Source of the DNA: Candidatus Huberarchaeum crystalense
GTDB taxonomy: Archaea > Huberarchaeota > Huberarchaeia > Huberarchaeales > Huberarchaeaceae
NCBI GenBank assembly: GCA_002789275.1
Contig: PFSX01000051.1
Coordinates: 1-7,283 of the forward strand
DNA: 7,283 bases
Direction: 5' to 3'
In this document: positions 5,565-7,283 of the stretch, one piece after another
Numbering within the stretch: the first letter of the stretch is position 1
Layout: each line of letters begins with the position of its first letter
Translations under genes and position numbers: made by a program
Notes under the pieces: generated by a model
Told to the model about the DNA's origin: nothing
The model's database searches: none
The model's input: the letters and a program-made list of their open reading frames with translations, nothing else

Positions 5565-5774
5565 GTGGAAAATTCTACATTTTAGGTAAATTTTATACTA
5601 TTTTTAAAATTAGTGGAATTTTCCATTATATTTTTGGTAAATTTTATACTATTTTTAAAATTAGTGGAATTTTCCATTATATTTTTGGTAAATTTTCTTT
5701 ATCTTAGATTAGTTTTCTATTTTTCTATTCTTTTTAAATTATGTGGAATTTTCTAGCATTTTGGTAAAATTTCT
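5565..5774 (+). repeat. Right-end cluster of four composite motifs
   Basis: Four + strand copies begin at 5565 (GTGGAAAATTCTACA), 5613 and 5664 (GTGGAATTTTCCA), and 5743 (GTGGAATTTTCTA). They are followed by TTTAGGTAAA at 5581 and TTTTGGTAAA at 5632, 5683 and 5759. Spacing between part starts is 16, 19, 19 and 16 bp. The middle is a perfect 51-bp tandem duplication (5585-5635, 5636-5686, plus 10 bp of a third unit). The first part is always a palindrome with a 2-bp centre. The cluster begins 59 bp after the recombinase stop. Positions 5507-5564 are plain A-rich sequence. Confidence 0.85.
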
Positions 5775-5776
5775 AA

Positions 5777-5908
5777 ATCTTAAAACATCTTTGTGTTTTG
5801 CTTCTATATTTTTACATCTTAAAACATCTTTGTGTTTTGCTTCTATATTTTTACATCTTAAAACATCTTTGTGTTTTGCTTCTATATTTTTACATCTTAA
5901 AACATCTT
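5777..5908. repeat. 39-bp tandem repeat, 3.4 copies
   Basis: Three identical 39-bp units (5777-5815, 5816-5854, 5855-5893) and 15 bp of a fourth (5894-5908), with no spacers. Each unit contains a hairpin AAAACA-TCTTTG-TGTTTT (first at 5782-5799). The array begins 3 bp after the right inverted repeat and ends 6 bp before the trm1 stop codon, so it lies in the 3' region of the trm1 transcript. The length is a multiple of three and a + strand frame runs through it, but that looks like a by-product of the repeat. Confidence 0.95.
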
Positions 5909-5914
5909 CGCTTT

Positions 5915-7096
5915 TTATGATTTTTCAAACAAGTTTGTCTTATTTGTTTTAACTGCCAAAGGATCAAAATGACTTCTTACTCCTTTAATTTCCTGCAGGG
6001 CTTGATCTATTTTTTTGTGCGCATAGTTAGGATAATTATGTAAATTATAATGCCACGGCAGAAAATTTTGCTCTGCTGCTAATGGTTTCATAAATTTTAA
6101 GAGATTATCAAATTTTTGCACTGCGCGCAATTGTTGTTGGGTATTTAGGGTAGTATTTTTTGTTTTTTCTGAGAATTTAATTTTTTTATTTTGTTTTTTT
6201 ACAAAACCATCTATTTCTTTGTAAAACCCCATATCTATGAAATTTCCGAGCCATAATGGCCCGGCAATTGTTAAATTAGCACCACATTCGCAAACATAGC
6301 TAAAACACTGCTCAAAATTGACTTTTCTTTTATTACAAGCTGCGCAAAACGAAATATGGCCTATTTTTCTATCCAAATCTCCTTGTTTGTACTTTTCTAT
6401 GCTAAAAAATGCGCGCATATAATGGTCTTTGCTATATGAAAGCAAAAACAGTGGAAAAAGACCATATTTTGCTGCTGTTCTTGCAATATAACCCAAAAGA
6501 ATGCGCAAGCCTGTTTCTTTCATAGATTCGTTTTTTGATGGTGTTGAAAAATAAATTCTCTCGCATTTTTGTGAATTTTGTTGAGAAGCTCCGCACAATA
6601 CAGCAGTATCAGTCGCTGTAATACTAATAAGCTCACCTTTTCGAGCATTTGCCAAAACAAAGTCCAAAAACAAAACAGGAGTTCCAAAAGGATCAAGATC
6701 AACAATATCTGCTTGCTTTTCAGCCAAAAGTCGCTGGAAAGAGAGATTGTAGAGATTATAATGAATATTTTTGGGTAAGTTATTAATTTTTAAGTTAGAT
6801 TTTATATTTTCAATAGATTTTGGATTTAGATCATTAAATATAACATTTTTTATACCTGTTTCTGCTAAAACTCTAAGTCCTTTGACGCCTGACCCTGCCA
6901 TTCCATCAAAAAAGACCAAATTTTCGCTCTTTTTGACTGCTTTAGCCCAAAAATCATAAAATAAAACAGAAATGTCACGATTATGCTTCATTCTTGGGTT
7001 ATAGAATACTTTCATTTTTTTTGAAGGAACAAATATTTTTCCATAATCAGCATCACTAACATCAATAACTACATTTCCTTCTTTAATTAGTGTCAT
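5915..7096 (-). CDS. trm1: tRNA (guanine(26)-N(2))-dimethyltransferase Trm1
   Basis: S-adenosylmethionine-dependent enzyme that forms m2G and m2,2G at tRNA position 26; 393 aa, a normal length for archaeal Trm1. Motifs in order: FYNPRMKHNRDI (31-42); SAM-binding loop FFDGMAGSGVKGLR (62-75); acidic residue D89 in FNDLNPKS; DLDPFGTP (133-140); TATDTAVLCG (160-169); LGYIARTAAKYGL (201-213); DHYMRAF (224-230). A zinc-ribbon-like insert has C251, C254, C269 and C271 (C264 nearby), followed by GPLWLG (279-284). The C-terminal RNA-binding domain ends RSHFDPLAVKTN (374-385). All expected motifs are present, so the enzyme should be active. It faces the recombinase region; its stop lies 6 bp from the 39-bp repeat array. 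The ATG at 7096 follows a repeated Shine-Dalgarno tract and a duplicated TATA-like region. Confidence 0.96.
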   Translation of the reverse strand: MTLIKEGNVVIDVSDADYGKIFVPSKKMKVFYNPRMKHNRDISVLFYDFWAKAVKKSENLVFFDGMAGSGVKGLRVLAETGIKNVIFNDLNPKSIENIKSNLKINNLPKNIHYNLYNLSFQRLLAEKQADIVDLDPFGTPVLFLDFVLANARKGELISITATDTAVLCGASQQNSQKCERIYFSTPSKNESMKETGLRILLGYIARTAAKYGLFPLFLLSYSKDHYMRAFFSIEKYKQGDLDRKIGHISFCAACNKRKVNFEQCFSYVCECGANLTIAGPLWLGNFIDMGFYKEIDGFVKKQNKKIKFSEKTKNTTLNTQQQLRAVQKFDNLLKFMKPLAAEQNFLPWHYNLHNYPNYAHKKIDQALQEIKGVRSHFDPLAVKTNKTNLFEKS

Positions 7097-7107
7097 AAAT
7101 TATTTAT

Positions 7108-7139
7108 CTAACTCCTTTCTAACTCCTTTCTAACTCCTT
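7108..7139 (-). promoter_or_regulatory. Triple 11-bp repeat with Shine-Dalgarno cores upstream of trm1
   Basis: CTAACTCCTTT repeats three times (7108, 7119, 7130; last base of the third copy differs). On the transcribed strand this is AAAGGAGTTAG in tandem, so each unit has an AAGGAG Shine-Dalgarno core. The nearest GGAG ends 15 nt before the trm1 ATG, longer than the usual 5-9 nt. The tract implies a leadered mRNA with three possible ribosome docking sites, and unit number could vary by slippage. Confidence 0.6.
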
Positions 7140-7180
7140 GATTTATTTATTAATCTTTACAAATCATATTTATTTAATTT

Positions 7181-7283
7181 ATTTATCTATCTTTTTAATA
7201 AAATAATTATAAGCTCTCAATATATTTATCTATCTTTTTAATAAAATATTTATAAGCTCTCAATTTATTTTATTTATCTTTTT
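7181..7283. repeat. 43-bp tandem repeat carrying a TATA-like box, running off the window
   Basis: Units at 7181-7223 and 7224-7266 are nearly identical (period 43), and a third partial copy reaches the window end. On the - strand each has GAGAGCTTATAA followed by WTATTTTATT, resembling an archaeal TATA box. The array lies 85 bp or more upstream of trm1, so it may be a duplicated promoter giving a long leader that holds the Shine-Dalgarno repeat. Positions 7141-7180 are AT-rich sequence with no assignable feature. Confidence 0.75.

Larger units (their letters stand above)
3883..5774. mobile_element. Candidate recombinase-bearing element bounded by inverted repeats
   Basis: A perfect 16-bp inverted repeat, AGAAATTTTACCAAAA at 3883-3898 and TTTTGGTAAAATTTCT at 5759-5774, bounds 1892 bp. 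Inside each arm the similarity continues imperfectly (TAGAATTTTACACTAA versus TAGAAAATTCCACATAA). The interval holds two small membrane protein genes and a serine recombinase and nothing housekeeping, while genes on both sides are core genes. Related motifs extend leftwards to about 3748 and include TGTAGAAAATT twice, at 3811 and 3831, so the true left edge may lie outside the repeat. No target-site duplication was identified. Whether it moves or is a resident recombination locus cannot be told from sequence. Confidence 0.45.

Noticed and set aside
5777..5908. CRISPR-like array
   Set aside because: Units abut with no unique spacers and no cas genes are nearby; it is a plain tandem repeat.
5743..5952. 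69-codon + strand frame with a 13-residue repeat (LKTSLCFASIFLH)
   Set aside because: It exists because the 39-bp repeat is a multiple of three. It starts inside a recombination-type motif, lacks a promoter or ribosome site, and overlaps the end of trm1.
1..7283. tRNA, rRNA or C/D-box RNA genes
   Set aside because: No tRNA T-loop pattern with matching stems and no paired C and D boxes were seen by eye in the intergenic regions.

Overview
The window is archaeal. It carries a TATA-binding protein, an archaeal histone-fold protein, a TrmB-family regulator, archaeal-type ribosomal proteins uL22 and uS3, and a zinc-containing archaeal/eukaryal-type tRNA N2,N2-dimethylguanosine methyltransferase (Trm1). 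The DNA is strongly AT-rich (about 70% by eye), and most genes lack clear Shine-Dalgarno sites at archaeal-style short leader distances. The classic ribosomal operon is broken up, and uL22 has an unusual leading block (ARVQ..NISPK). Together these suggest a small-genome DPANN-type archaeon (Woesearchaeota/Pacearchaeota-like). The lineage is an inference.

Left part (1-3743, all + strand): TrmB regulator with a GC-flanked palindrome in its promoter region; a 52-bp duplication covering its stop codon; uL22 with a long repeat-bearing C-terminal tail; uS3 starting one base after the uL22 stop; TBP; and a histone whose ATG overlaps the TBP stop (TAATG). An 82-codon open stretch directly behind the histone has no start codon. 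It looks like a histone tail, or a following gene, cut off by a one-base frameshift.

Middle part (about 3744-5775): a compact accessory segment. It holds two overlapping small two-helix membrane protein genes on the - strand and a short serine recombinase on the + strand, facing away from each other. Six copies of a composite DNA motif (a GTGGAA-NN-TTCyAC palindrome plus TTTTGGTAAA) frame it. One lies at the left edge and one in front of the recombinase, both inverted; four lie at the right edge in + orientation. A perfect 16-bp inverted repeat (3883-3898 / 5759-5774) bounds the segment. I read this as a candidate minimal mobile element or a self-contained recombination locus.

Right part (5777-7283): a 39-bp tandem repeat, then trm1 on the - strand. 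Upstream of trm1 lie a triple 11-bp repeat, each unit with a Shine-Dalgarno core, and a 43-bp tandem repeat that carries a TATA-like box and runs off the window.

The most unusual overall feature is the density of short, nearly perfect tandem duplications: six separate ones in 7.3 kb. No tRNA, rRNA or CRISPR array was found.
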